Shown here: positions 31,941 through 39,933 of the stretch, piece after piece
How positions within the stretch are numbered: position 1 is the stretch's first letter
Layout: each line of letters starts with the position of its first letter
DNA from: Clostridiales bacterium
Lineage (GTDB): Bacteria > Bacillota > Clostridia > Saccharofermentanales > Saccharofermentanaceae
DNA: 64,000 nucleotides
Direction: 5' to 3'
Assembly (NCBI GenBank): GCA_017617995.1
Contig: JAFZVE010000038.1
Location: 62,001 to 126,000, forward strand
The notes under the pieces: generated by a model
Told to the model about the DNA's origin: nothing
Seen by the model: the letters and a program-made list of their open reading frames with translations, nothing else
Databases searched by the model: none
Made by a program: the position numbers and the translations under genes

Positions 31941-33017
31941 TCAGTCCGTCGCTTCGGCATACGGATGGGTCTCGAGATAGGCCTCACGGAATTTCGGAAT
32001 ATCCAGAATAAGCTTCTGCATGATTTCCTTCGCCTTATCCACCTGACCGCTTGCGATATTGACACTGATAATGATGCTCGGATCCGATTCCTTCCACTTG
32101 ACCATGTAGCCGAGTGACAGGCGGTCGATCTCATCTCTGATGATAAATCCGTAGACATGTTCGATCGAGTCTTCCGGCGTGAGTTCATCGAGATCATCTC
32201 TATACTCCTGCGGAAGCGTATCGGCATATTCTTCGTAGAATCTCGCCTTGGAATACATGTACGGTTCGATATGGGAGAGCGCCTCCTCGGACCACGTCGC
32301 CTGCATCTGTGCATAGACGTCATCGAGATTCATCATGTTCTCACCCATGACATAGGCCGGAGCGGTCATCATATCCATTACCAGGATATCCGGACGGACG
32401 GCGACCAGAGAAGTGGCCTTGGATGCCGCATAGGGCTCGACCTCTTCTCCCTCATCATTATCGGATACGACATTGGCATAGTCGACATCCGGATTCTTAA
32501 ATCCATAGTTCTCCTTCATGTAGTCAGCGAGCATCTCCGTATCCTGAGAGAAATGCCCGATCGAAGCGACACGGAAATCCGTCCTCGGGTCCAGAAAGAA
32601 ATAACTGATAACGGCAGAGATCAGGATCAGTGCAGCCGCCGCGATCGCGAACTTCCACCACTCATAGTGCCAGAATTCGACCCATTGCTTCTTGGTCTTG
32701 CCCAGATAATGCTTCGAAGATTCTTCTTCCTTCTTCTCTTCTCTCTTTCTATCCCGTTCTCCGGTGGCAATCGCATAGGCCGCAGAAATGTCAGCGAGTT
32801 TCTGCTCATTTTTCTGCGCTTTGTATATCTTACCGAGTTTCCAGAATTGCTTATCCAGATCTTCTCTCTTTGCCCAGGCCGGAAGCTGGAAATACTCCAT
32901 CGCTTCATCACGGGTCATCGCCTCGATCGAAGGATCGGCCGTTACCGGTACTTTGATTTCGTGCTCCGGATTCTTATTCTGTTCTTCTGAACCTGTGCTC
33001 TTTTTCTCTTCGCTCAT
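31941..33017 (-). CDS. Membrane-anchored J-like protein with extracellular domain
   Basis: A 358-residue protein of unknown function. Residues ~35-90 resemble a J-domain (AMEYFQLPAWAKREDLDKQFWKLGKIYK...LADISAAYAIATG), but the HPD tripeptide is replaced by KAQ, so it should not stimulate DnaK normally. A charged linker, a single membrane helix (~122-142, FAIAAAALILISAVISYFF) and a ~215-residue extracytoplasmic domain follow; it is acidic, with DILVMDMMTAPAYVMGENMMNLDDV. It is the last gene of the glycosyltransferase-glf operon (37 nt after the upstream gene), suggesting a part in assembling or sensing the glycan made by that operon. Confidence 0.6.
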   Translation of the reverse strand: MSEEKKSTGSEEQNKNPEHEIKVPVTADPSIEAMTRDEAMEYFQLPAWAKREDLDKQFWKLGKIYKAQKNEQKLADISAAYAIATGERDRKREEKKEEESSKHYLGKTKKQWVEFWHYEWWKFAIAAAALILISAVISYFFLDPRTDFRVASIGHFSQDTEMLADYMKENYGFKNPDVDYANVVSDNDEGEEVEPYAASKATSLVAVRPDILVMDMMTAPAYVMGENMMNLDDVYAQMQATWSEEALSHIEPYMYSKARFYEEYADTLPQEYRDDLDELTPEDSIEHVYGFIIRDEIDRLSLGYMVKWKESDPSIIISVNIASGQVDKAKEIMQKLILDIPKFREAYLETHPYAEATD

Positions 33018-33054
33018 ATTACTTCTGTTGTTCTTCCTTTCCCTTCAAGAAGAA

Positions 33055-33768
33055 TCAGCCTTTCTTCATTTCCTTCTTAAAAGCACGGAAATCTGCAAGG
33101 GCTGCCCATCCGATCTTGATGATCTTCTTGATATTGATGGAGTTCTTACCACCCTGACGCGGTTTGAATGTGATCTCACGAAGTGTGTAGTTCTCCTTAT
33201 AATATGCGAAAAACGTAGTCAGCATGACGTTCGGGAGGTTATAGTCTTCCTTGAATCTTCCCACATACTTATTGACCAGAGAGGACTTCATGAGACGGAA
33301 AGGAGCATTACTGTCCTTGACCTTCACACCGAAGTGCAGTCTCAGGAGGAAGCACAGGAAGTTCTCGACAAACTTTCTGGACTTACCATCACCTCGTACG
33401 ACACGGTTACCGAGGATCGCATCATAGCTGTTACGAAGATCCCAAAAAGCACCGAACTCCGCCGGATTGGTCTGTCCGTCCGAATCGGTCTGGAAGATAT
33501 AATCCGCACCCTGTGCGATTGCATATTTATACATCGCGATGAGCTTCGGACCATGCTGTTTGAGTGTGTCCGGAAGCACCTCGATCTTCGGATATTTTTC
33601 TTTTAACGCCAGAAGGATCTCATGGGTCTTATCCACACTGCCGCTATCCGCGACAACCAGACGCGAGCCTTCGCCCTTTCCTTCCAGGATCGGATACCAC
33701 GCAGTTACGACTGACTCGATATTCGCTTCCTCGTTATAGGCCGGCATCACAATATACAGGTTATCCAT
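33055..33768 (-). CDS. Family 2 glycosyltransferase
   Basis: A 237-residue GT-A glycosyltransferase: VMPAYNEEANIESVV at the N-terminus, VADSGSVDKT, the metal-binding DSDGQTNP, then GNRVVRGDGKSRKFVENFL and KDSNAPFRLMKSSL, features of the DPM1-like branch. A hydrophobic stretch is present, but there is no clear membrane anchor. It follows glf by ~40 nt and is followed by the J-like membrane protein. It probably transfers a sugar to a lipid carrier or a growing surface glycan. Confidence 0.85.
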   Translation of the reverse strand: MDNLYIVMPAYNEEANIESVVTAWYPILEGKGEGSRLVVADSGSVDKTHEILLALKEKYPKIEVLPDTLKQHGPKLIAMYKYAIAQGADYIFQTDSDGQTNPAEFGAFWDLRNSYDAILGNRVVRGDGKSRKFVENFLCFLLRLHFGVKVKDSNAPFRLMKSSLVNKYVGRFKEDYNLPNVMLTTFFAYYKENYTLREITFKPRQGGKNSINIKKIIKIGWAALADFRAFKKEMKKG

Positions 33769-33807
33769 TTCCCAATCCTCCCTTGGACATCAGATAATTA
33801 CAATGTA

Positions 33808-34932
33808 TCACTTCAATTCTTCTTTTGCCATAGCGAGCGCCGAAGCCACTACGGCATCCATGTCATAGTACTTATACTCACCAAGTCTCCCGCCGAAGAT
33901 GACGCTCTTCTCCTGATCAGCCAGTGCTCTATACTTTCCGTAGAGTGCACTGTTCGTCTCATCATTGACCGGGTAGTACGGTTCATCTCCGGGCTTCCAT
34001 TCCGAACTGTATTCACGGCTGATGACCGTCTTCGGCAGGTCATTTCCGTCTTCGTCCTTTCCGAACGTGAACCACTTATGCTCGATGATCCTCGTCCACG
34101 GCGTTTCTCTATCCGTATAGTTGACCGCGGCATTTCCCTGGAAATTCGGCTTGTCGAGAAGTTCCGTCTCAAAACGCACCGAACGGTACTGCAGATACCC
34201 GAGCGAGAACTCAAAATACGCATCGATCGGACCCGTATAGACGACCTTATCGGCCATCTCGTTCCACTTTTCCTTATCGTCCAGGTAGTTCGTATTGCAT
34301 CTTACTTCGATGCCCTCAAGCATATTCTCGACCATCTTGGTGTAGCCACCGGTCGGGATGCCCTGATAGAGAGCATTGAAGTAGTTGTTATCAAAGGTCA
34401 GACGGACCGGGAGGCGCTTGATGATAAAAGCCGGAAGGTCTTTACAGTCTCTTCCCCACTGCTTCTCGGTATAGCCCTTGACGAGTTTTTCGAAGATATC
34501 TCTACCGATAAGGGAGATCGCCTGCTCCTCGAGATTCTGCGGCTCTTTGCCCGCCATCTCGGCTTTCTGCTCGTTGATCTTGGCCATCGCTTCTTCCGGA
34601 GTGACGACACCCCACATCTTGTTGAAGGTATACATGTTAAAGGGCAGCGAGTAGAGCTCACCCTTGTAGTTGGCGACCGGACTGTTCGTGAAACGGTTGA
34701 AAGTCGTGAACTGGTTTAAGTACTCCCACACCTCGGTATTGTTGGTGTGGAAGATATGCGCGCCGTAAGTATGGACCTTGATGCCCTCGACATCCTCGCA
34801 GTAGACATTTCCTGCGATATGCGGACGCTTCTCGATCACCAGCACACTCTTGCCGCGTTTCTTGGCTTCATGCGCGAAAACCGCACCATAAAGGCCGGCA
34901 CCGACTACCAGATAATCGTACTTCTCAGCCAT
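33808..34932 (-). CDS. glf: UDP-galactopyranose mutase
   Basis: A 374-residue FAD enzyme that interconverts UDP-galactopyranose and UDP-galactofuranose, the donor for galactofuranose-containing envelope polymers. Features: FAD Rossmann motif VVGAGLYGAVFAHEA, IEKRPHIAGNVY, HTYGAHIFHT, YTEKQWGRDCKDLP and IPTGGYTKMVENML. ATG 34932 (MAEKYDY) has AGGAAAG upstream; the frame runs much further into the preceding gene and is not used. It begins one nucleotide after the upstream glycosyltransferase stop. This is direct evidence that the host makes galactofuranose. Confidence 0.96.
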   Translation of the reverse strand: MAEKYDYLVVGAGLYGAVFAHEAKKRGKSVLVIEKRPHIAGNVYCEDVEGIKVHTYGAHIFHTNNTEVWEYLNQFTTFNRFTNSPVANYKGELYSLPFNMYTFNKMWGVVTPEEAMAKINEQKAEMAGKEPQNLEEQAISLIGRDIFEKLVKGYTEKQWGRDCKDLPAFIIKRLPVRLTFDNNYFNALYQGIPTGGYTKMVENMLEGIEVRCNTNYLDDKEKWNEMADKVVYTGPIDAYFEFSLGYLQYRSVRFETELLDKPNFQGNAAVNYTDRETPWTRIIEHKWFTFGKDEDGNDLPKTVISREYSSEWKPGDEPYYPVNDETNSALYGKYRALADQEKSVIFGGRLGEYKYYDMDAVVASALAMAKEELK

Positions 34933-34933
34933 T

Positions 34934-35674
34934 TCACTTTCCTGCCTTTCTCTTCTCTTTTCTGATTCTGCCGATCTTCTTTCTGATCTTGAATGTATCC
35001 TTGAATACCTGCCAGATATCCGACATCTTGATTCTCGAGAAGCCGCCTTCGCGCGTGAATACCAGGCGGATCGGTCTTTCGATGATCTTCGCCCCCATCT
35101 CATTGGCCACAGCCAGAAGCTCGATATCATAGGCAAAGCCCTTCGTCATGACATCGGGAACAATGGCCTTTAAAAGGTCACCACGATAGAGCTTGATGCC
35201 GGTCTGGGTATCATGTACTTTCAGATGGAAAAGCACCCGGAGCATGACATAGTATCCGAAGCTGATGAACTTTCTCATCGGCGGATAATCAAGTTTCGAC
35301 TCCTTATGCATCTTACTGCCGATGACGACATCGGCCTTCTCGGATCTCATATGGGAGAGGAAATCTTCGAGGTGATCCGGCGAGAGATCGAGGTCCGAAT
35401 CGAGAAAAGCGATGCGGTCACCTGCGGCCGCCTCGACACCCTTCTTGATCGCGTTTCCTTTTCCGCCGTTGGGCATATAGGTCACGATGCGGATGCGATC
35501 GCAGCTTTCCATCGCACGGCGTATTTCCTGCTCGGTATTATCTTTACTCCCGTCGTTAACACAGACGATCTCATAGGTAGAACAGAAACCCGACAGGATC
35601 TCGTCTGTTTTCAGCAGATTGGTATAAATATGACCGCCCTCATTATACGCGGGCATGACCACGGAAAGATCCAT
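34934..35674 (-). CDS. Family 2 glycosyltransferase (dolichyl-phosphate-glucose synthase-like)
   Basis: A 246-residue GT2 enzyme: LSVVMPAYNEGGHI, EIVCVNDGSKDNT, PNGGKGNAIKKGV, the metal site LDSDLDLSP, and DTQTGIKLYRGDLL with KGFAYDIELLAVA. These are the hallmarks of polyprenyl-phosphate sugar transferases of the DPG/GtrB type, which load a sugar onto undecaprenyl phosphate. ATG 35674 is chosen for its AGGAA site 7 nt upstream rather than the ATG 33 nt earlier, which has none. First gene of the four-gene glycan operon. Confidence 0.88.
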   Translation of the reverse strand: MDLSVVMPAYNEGGHIYTNLLKTDEILSGFCSTYEIVCVNDGSKDNTEQEIRRAMESCDRIRIVTYMPNGGKGNAIKKGVEAAAGDRIAFLDSDLDLSPDHLEDFLSHMRSEKADVVIGSKMHKESKLDYPPMRKFISFGYYVMLRVLFHLKVHDTQTGIKLYRGDLLKAIVPDVMTKGFAYDIELLAVANEMGAKIIERPIRLVFTREGGFSRIKMSDIWQVFKDTFKIRKKIGRIRKEKRKAGK

Positions 35675-35699
35675 GAACGGTTCCTCGGATTTCTCAAGA

Positions 35700-35716
35700 A
35701 TAGTCATGATGACTAT
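35700..35716. promoter_or_regulatory. 17-bp perfect palindrome (operator candidate)
   Basis: ATAGTCAT-G-ATGACTAT, two perfect 8-bp arms. It covers the expected transcription start of the glycosyltransferase-glf operon (-10 box at 35722-35727 on the reverse strand), a classic repressor-site position. Confidence 0.55.
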
Positions 35717-35721
35717 CAGTT

Positions 35722-35751
35722 ATTTTACCATTATCGGGACTGTTCTTGCAA
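35722..35751 (-). promoter_or_regulatory. Probable promoter of the glycosyltransferase-glf operon
   Basis: Reverse strand TTGCAA (35746-35751), 18-bp spacer, TAAAAT (35722-35727). Confidence 0.45.
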
Positions 35752-35760
35752 TTTCCCATT

Positions 35761-35789
35761 AAAAAGGGCCGCCTCTTTCGAGACGGCCC
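35761..35789 (-). terminator. Intrinsic terminator of the sugar ABC transporter operon
   Basis: Reverse strand GGGCCGTCTC-GAAA-GAGGCGGCCC (35766-35789) with one wobble pair, then TTTTT (35761-35765), about 25 nt after the permease stop. Confidence 0.9.
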
Positions 35790-35814
35790 GGATCGGATCA
35801 AGATAATATCCAAA

Positions 35815-37026
35815 TTAAGTGTTCTTCGCCATCAGCTTACCGCCACGCTTACTTACTACGTCAAAGATAACGGCTGCGAGGAGAACGAGACCCTTAACGA
35901 CCTTCTGCATGTTCTGGTCAACACCCATGGAGAACATACCGAGGTTGATGACGCCCATCAGAACGGCACCGATGATAACGCCCGGTACTGTACCGATACC
36001 ACCGTAAGCAGAAGCACCACCGATGAAGCAGGATGCGATTGCGTCCATCTCATAGTTCTGACCATATGTCGGCTGGGCCGATGTCATACGGGCGATGGTG
36101 ACCATGCCGGCGAGTGCAGCGAGAAGACCCATGTTGGTATACGCCAGGAAGTACACTTTGTTTGTGTTGATACCGGAGAGCTTCGTCGCCTTCTCGTTAC
36201 CACCTACCGCATAGAAATAACGGCCTGTGGTAGTATTCGATGTGATGTAGGAATAAATGATGATGACACCGACAACGATAAGAAGAACGTTCGGGATACC
36301 CTTGTACTGGGAAAGCCGGAAACCAAATGCTCCGATAACGGCAGAAATGATAATTATCTTCGCCAGCCACGGGCCCAGGTTCTCTACTTCGTAATTCTTC
36401 TTCAGTCTGGCCAGACGGTTCTTGATCATGATCAGAAGGAGGACCGCGATGGCGATACCAGTTGCTACGAGACAGGTGATGTTAATGCTGCTGTTGCTGC
36501 CGCCGATGAAATCCGGGATATAGCAGTTCGCACCACCGCCGAAAGCCTTAACAAATCCAAGTGCTCCTTCTGTGTTCAGAGAAACGGTCATACCATCCAG
36601 CACCACGTTACTGAGGCCTCGGAAGATCAACATGCCCGAGAGCGTAACGATGAATGGAGGGATACGCACATAAGCGATCCAGAAAGCCTGCCAGGCGCCG
36701 ATCAGAGTACCGATCACAAACATGAAGATCACGGCCAGGACCGGATTGACGTTCTTCGATACCATAAGGGTCGCGCCGACTGCACCGACGAAACATACCA
36801 CGGAACCGACAGAAAGATCGATGTTACCACCGGTAAGGATACAAAGAAGCATACCGGTTGCAAGAATAAATACATATGCATTCTGCGAGATCAGGTTACT
36901 GACGTTACTTGGATAAAGAATTGCGCCTCCTGTCCGCACACTAAAGAAAATGATGACCAGGATCAACACGATGACCATGGTGTACTTATTTACAAAATCA
37001 AGTACTTTACTTCGACTATTCATCAT
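35815..37026 (-). CDS. Sugar ABC transporter permease (MglC/GguB type)
   Basis: A 403-residue integral membrane protein with about ten helices, of the ribose/galactose-type permease family that works as a homodimer with one two-domain ATPase. Family segments: LLCILTGGNIDLSVGSVVCFVGA, IPPFIVTLSGMLIFRGL, GRYFYAVGGNEKATKLSGINTNK and SCFIGGASAYGGIGTVPGVIIGAVLMGVINLGMFSMGV. Its ribosome site (AGGAGAGGAG) lies inside the end of the ATPase gene, whose stop precedes the start by one base. The length, with extra residues in the middle, matches the GguB/XylH subgroup rather than shorter RbsC. Confidence 0.93.
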   Translation of the reverse strand: MMNSRSKVLDFVNKYTMVIVLILVIIFFSVRTGGAILYPSNVSNLISQNAYVFILATGMLLCILTGGNIDLSVGSVVCFVGAVGATLMVSKNVNPVLAVIFMFVIGTLIGAWQAFWIAYVRIPPFIVTLSGMLIFRGLSNVVLDGMTVSLNTEGALGFVKAFGGGANCYIPDFIGGSNSSINITCLVATGIAIAVLLLIMIKNRLARLKKNYEVENLGPWLAKIIIISAVIGAFGFRLSQYKGIPNVLLIVVGVIIIYSYITSNTTTGRYFYAVGGNEKATKLSGINTNKVYFLAYTNMGLLAALAGMVTIARMTSAQPTYGQNYEMDAIASCFIGGASAYGGIGTVPGVIIGAVLMGVINLGMFSMGVDQNMQKVVKGLVLLAAVIFDVVSKRGGKLMAKNT

Positions 37027-37027
37027 T

Positions 37028-38596
37028 TCACTCCTCTCCTACTTCACTATTGTTCTTGTCTTCCGAAAAAGTGTCGCCAGTGATGATCATCGACATGATC
37101 TTCTCTTGTGTCGCTTCTTCTCCGGAAAGTTCGCCAACGAATTTACCTTCGCTCATAACATAGATACGATCACACATACCCAGAAGCTCCGGCATCTCTG
37201 ACGAGATCAGGATAACCGACTTGCCTTCACTGACGAGCTGGTTGATGATGCAGTAGATCTCATACTTCGCACCAACATCGATACCTCTTGTCGGCTCGTC
37301 AAGGATCAGCACATCCGGATCGGCGAACATCCACTTCGCCAGCAGCACCTTCTGCTGGTTACCACCACTTAAGTTTCCGACATACTGTTCGACTGTCGGA
37401 GTCTTGGTGCGAAGCTTATCCTTGTAGTCCACCGCAACCTTGTATTCCTTATCTCTGTCGATGATGCCTCGGAGACTGACACCCTTAAGATTCGCAAGTG
37501 TAGTATTCGTCTTAATGGCGTTACTCAGGATCAGTCCGTTACCCTTACGGTCTTCGGTAACATAGGCGATCTTGTTCTTGATCGCATCCTGTACCGAGTG
37601 CAGGTGCAGCTCCTTACCATCCTTGATGATCGTTCCGGTGATATTCTCACCATAAGATTTACCGAAGATACTCATCGCGAGCTCAGTACGTCCGGCTCCC
37701 ATCAATCCGGAAATACCGAGCACTTCACCCTTTCTCAGGTTGAAGCTGACGTTATCTACGATTTTTCTTTCTGAATAGAGCGGATGGTAAGCATTCCAGT
37801 TCTTGACCTCGAAGCAGACCTCACCGACATGTGACGTACGCTTCGGGAAACGGTCGGAAATCTCACGGCCAACCATGCCCCTGATGATACGGGCTTCTGA
37901 GAAATCATCGACACCCTTGGTCAATGTCTCGATCGTCATACCATCGCGGATAACCGTAATCTTGTCTGCAACATAGGAAACTTCGTTCAGTTTGTGTGAG
38001 ATGATGATCGAAGTCATGCCTTCCGACTTGAACTTGAGAAGCAGGTCCAGAAGATGTCTGGATTCCGATTCATTCAGCGAGGACGTCGGTTCATCCAGGA
38101 TAAGAAGCTTCGCATTCTTGGCCAGCGCTTTTGCGATCTCGACCAGCTGCTGCTTACCTACACCGATATCCTTAATAAGTGTACGGGACGATTCTGAAAG
38201 TCCGACGATGCGGAGATACTCATTACCCTTACCGTACGTATCGTTCCAATTGATTTTGTAGCGAGAACCCTGCTCGTTACCGAGGAACATGTTCTCACCG
38301 ATCGTCATATACGGAACCAGTGCAAGTTCCTGATGAATAATGACGATGCCCTTCCGTTCACTGTCTTTGGTATTTGTAAAGTGGCACTCTTCACCGTTAT
38401 AAAAGATGCTCCCCTCATACGAGCCATACGGATAGATGCCGCTCAAAACATTCATCAACGTGGATTTTCCGGCGCCGTTCTCACCAACCAATGCGTGGAT
38501 CTCTCCCTCCTCCACTTGAAGGTTAACATTGTCTAGCGCTTTGACGCCAGGGAAGGTCTTGGTAATGTTTTTCATTTCAAGCAAAATATTTGCCAA
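37028..38596 (-). CDS. Sugar ABC transporter ATPase, duplicated (MglA/GguA type)
   Basis: A 522-residue protein with two ABC domains. First: Walker [12 protein letters not shown]-loop IIHQE, degenerate signature [14 protein letters not shown], Walker [12 protein letters not shown]. Second: P-loop [13 protein letters not shown] (atypical, as usual in this family), ITEDR-type [10 protein letters not shown], signature [14 protein letters not shown], Walker [12 protein letters not shown]. The start is TTG 38596, 7 nt after AGGAGG; a second TTG overlaps the ribosome site itself. A hairpin separates it from the binding-protein gene. Confidence 0.93.
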   Translation of the reverse strand: MANILLEMKNITKTFPGVKALDNVNLQVEEGEIHALVGENGAGKSTLMNVLSGIYPYGSYEGSIFYNGEECHFTNTKDSERKGIVIIHQELALVPYMTIGENMFLGNEQGSRYKINWNDTYGKGNEYLRIVGLSESSRTLIKDIGVGKQQLVEIAKALAKNAKLLILDEPTSSLNESESRHLLDLLLKFKSEGMTSIIISHKLNEVSYVADKITVIRDGMTIETLTKGVDDFSEARIIRGMVGREISDRFPKRTSHVGEVCFEVKNWNAYHPLYSERKIVDNVSFNLRKGEVLGISGLMGAGRTELAMSIFGKSYGENITGTIIKDGKELHLHSVQDAIKNKIAYVTEDRKGNGLILSNAIKTNTTLANLKGVSLRGIIDRDKEYKVAVDYKDKLRTKTPTVEQYVGNLSGGNQQKVLLAKWMFADPDVLILDEPTRGIDVGAKYEIYCIINQLVSEGKSVILISSEMPELLGMCDRIYVMSEGKFVGELSGEEATQEKIMSMIITGDTFSEDKNNSEVGEE

Positions 38597-38643
38597 TTTT
38601 ATCCCTCCTAGCAATCCTTTTTACATAGAGCCTTGCATGAACA

Positions 38644-38680
38644 AGTCCCCTTAAATCTCTTGCCAAGAAATAAGGGGACT
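38644..38680 (-). other. Intercistronic hairpin between sugar-binding-protein and ATPase genes
   Basis: AGTCCCCTTA (38644-38653) and TAAGGGGACT (38671-38680) form a perfect 10-bp stem with an inner TCTT/AAGA pairing. No T-run follows on the reverse strand, so it is more likely an mRNA-stabilising or processing structure protecting the upstream binding-protein message than a full terminator. Confidence 0.6.
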
Positions 38681-38721
38681 CGACATGTCGATTCACAAAC
38701 CTATTTATTGAAAAATAGAGA

Positions 38722-39780
38722 TTATGCCAGCTTATCCTCTGTGTAGTAACCGGAATCGATCAGGATGGTCTTGTAGTTGTCAGCATCTGCAAATACAGGT
38801 GTGCAGAGGTAAGACGGAACGACCTTAACACCATTGTTGTAGGTTTCCTTATCGTTTGTCGGAGCCTCTTTACCTTCCATGATAGCCTTAACCATCTCAA
38901 CTACCTGATCAGCCAGAGTACGTGTATCCTTGAATACGGACATAGACTGCTTGCCGGCGATCATGTTCTTAACGTTAGCGATATCGCAGTCCTGACCGGT
39001 GATGAACGGATAGTCACCTGTGTAGCCGGCTTCGAGAGCGTTCGCAACACCGAGAGCGGTGGAGTCGTTGGAGCAGAGAACTGCGTCGAGCTTTGTGCCG
39101 TCAGCATAGTTACCGGAGATGATCGCATCCATTCTGGACTGAGCATTCTCAGTAGCCCAGGAAGCTGTAGCAACCTGTTCGAACTCGATCTGACCGGACT
39201 TAACATGGATCTTACCAGCCTCGATGTACGGTCTGAGAACATCCATAGCACCGTTATAGAAGAAGCGGGCATTGTTGTCACCCGGGTCACCGGTAAAGAT
39301 TTCCATGTTGTACGGGCCATCTGTGCTGTCGAGCTTCAGCTGATCGCGGAGATACTCGCCCTGGATGGTACCAACCTTGTAGTTGTCGAATGTTGCATAG
39401 TAAGCAACAGCGTCGGTGTTCATGATCAGACGGTCATAAGCAATAACCGGGATGTTCTTCTCTTTGGCTGTGGCAAGTACAGTACCCAGAGAGTCACCGT
39501 CGATAGAAGCGATAACGAGGACCTTACAGCCACCGTTGATCATGTTCTCGATCTGATTCTGCTGTGTCGGGATATCATTCGCCGCATACTGCAGATCAAC
39601 CGTGAAGCCAGCTTCTTCCAACTTCTTCTTCATGTTGTCGCCGTCCTGATTCCATCTCTGGAGATCCTTTGTCGGCATAGCAACACCGATCTTCTTGCTG
39701 TCCTCTTTCTTGGCACAGCCAGCTGCCAGTGTAAACAGCATAGCTCCAGCAAGAAGCACACTCATAAACTTCTTTTTCAT
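38722..39780 (-). CDS. Sugar-binding lipoprotein of ABC transporter (ChvE/MglB type)
   Basis: A 352-residue lipoprotein. The signal peptide MKKKFMSVLLAGAMLFTLAAGC ends in the lipobox LAAGC, so the mature protein is lipid-anchored at Cys22. The periplasmic-binding-protein type 1 fold follows: IGVAMPTKDLQRWNQDG, IENMINGGCKVLVIASIDG, PVIAYDRLIMNTD, AVLCSNDSTALGVANAL and FITGQDCDIANVKNMIAGKQSMSVFKDTR. These features, especially GQD and the YDRLI segment, match the multiple-sugar (ChvE/xylose-galactose) subgroup. GGAGGT precedes ATG 39780. First gene of the transporter operon. Confidence 0.93.
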   Translation of the reverse strand: MKKKFMSVLLAGAMLFTLAAGCAKKEDSKKIGVAMPTKDLQRWNQDGDNMKKKLEEAGFTVDLQYAANDIPTQQNQIENMINGGCKVLVIASIDGDSLGTVLATAKEKNIPVIAYDRLIMNTDAVAYYATFDNYKVGTIQGEYLRDQLKLDSTDGPYNMEIFTGDPGDNNARFFYNGAMDVLRPYIEAGKIHVKSGQIEFEQVATASWATENAQSRMDAIISGNYADGTKLDAVLCSNDSTALGVANALEAGYTGDYPFITGQDCDIANVKNMIAGKQSMSVFKDTRTLADQVVEMVKAIMEGKEAPTNDKETYNNGVKVVPSYLCTPVFADADNYKTILIDSGYYTEDKLA

Positions 39781-39823
39781 TTTTCTACCTCCATAATTCG
39801 CTTTCGCGATTATTCACAGATAC

Positions 39824-39852
39824 AGATTAACACAATATCATTCGTCTGTCAC
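39824..39852 (-). promoter_or_regulatory. Possible promoter of the sugar transporter operon
   Basis: Reverse strand GTGACA (39847-39852), 17-bp spacer, TAATCT (39824-39829). The -10 is poor, so the promoter may need activation. Confidence 0.35.
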
Positions 39853-39921
39853 AAAGAATTTGACTGTTTTCGTCTTTTTTTGTGTATTTCACACTACACT
39901 TAATCAAAGGATATTGATAAA

Positions 39922-39933
39922 TGAAACGTTTCA
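39922..39933. promoter_or_regulatory. LacI-type palindromic operator candidate
   Basis: TGAAACGTTTCA is a perfect 12-bp palindrome with the central AACGTT common to LacI/GalR-family operators and resembling catabolite-responsive elements. It overlaps the ppk1 stop codon and lies about 140 bp upstream of the sugar-binding-protein gene. Confidence 0.45.
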
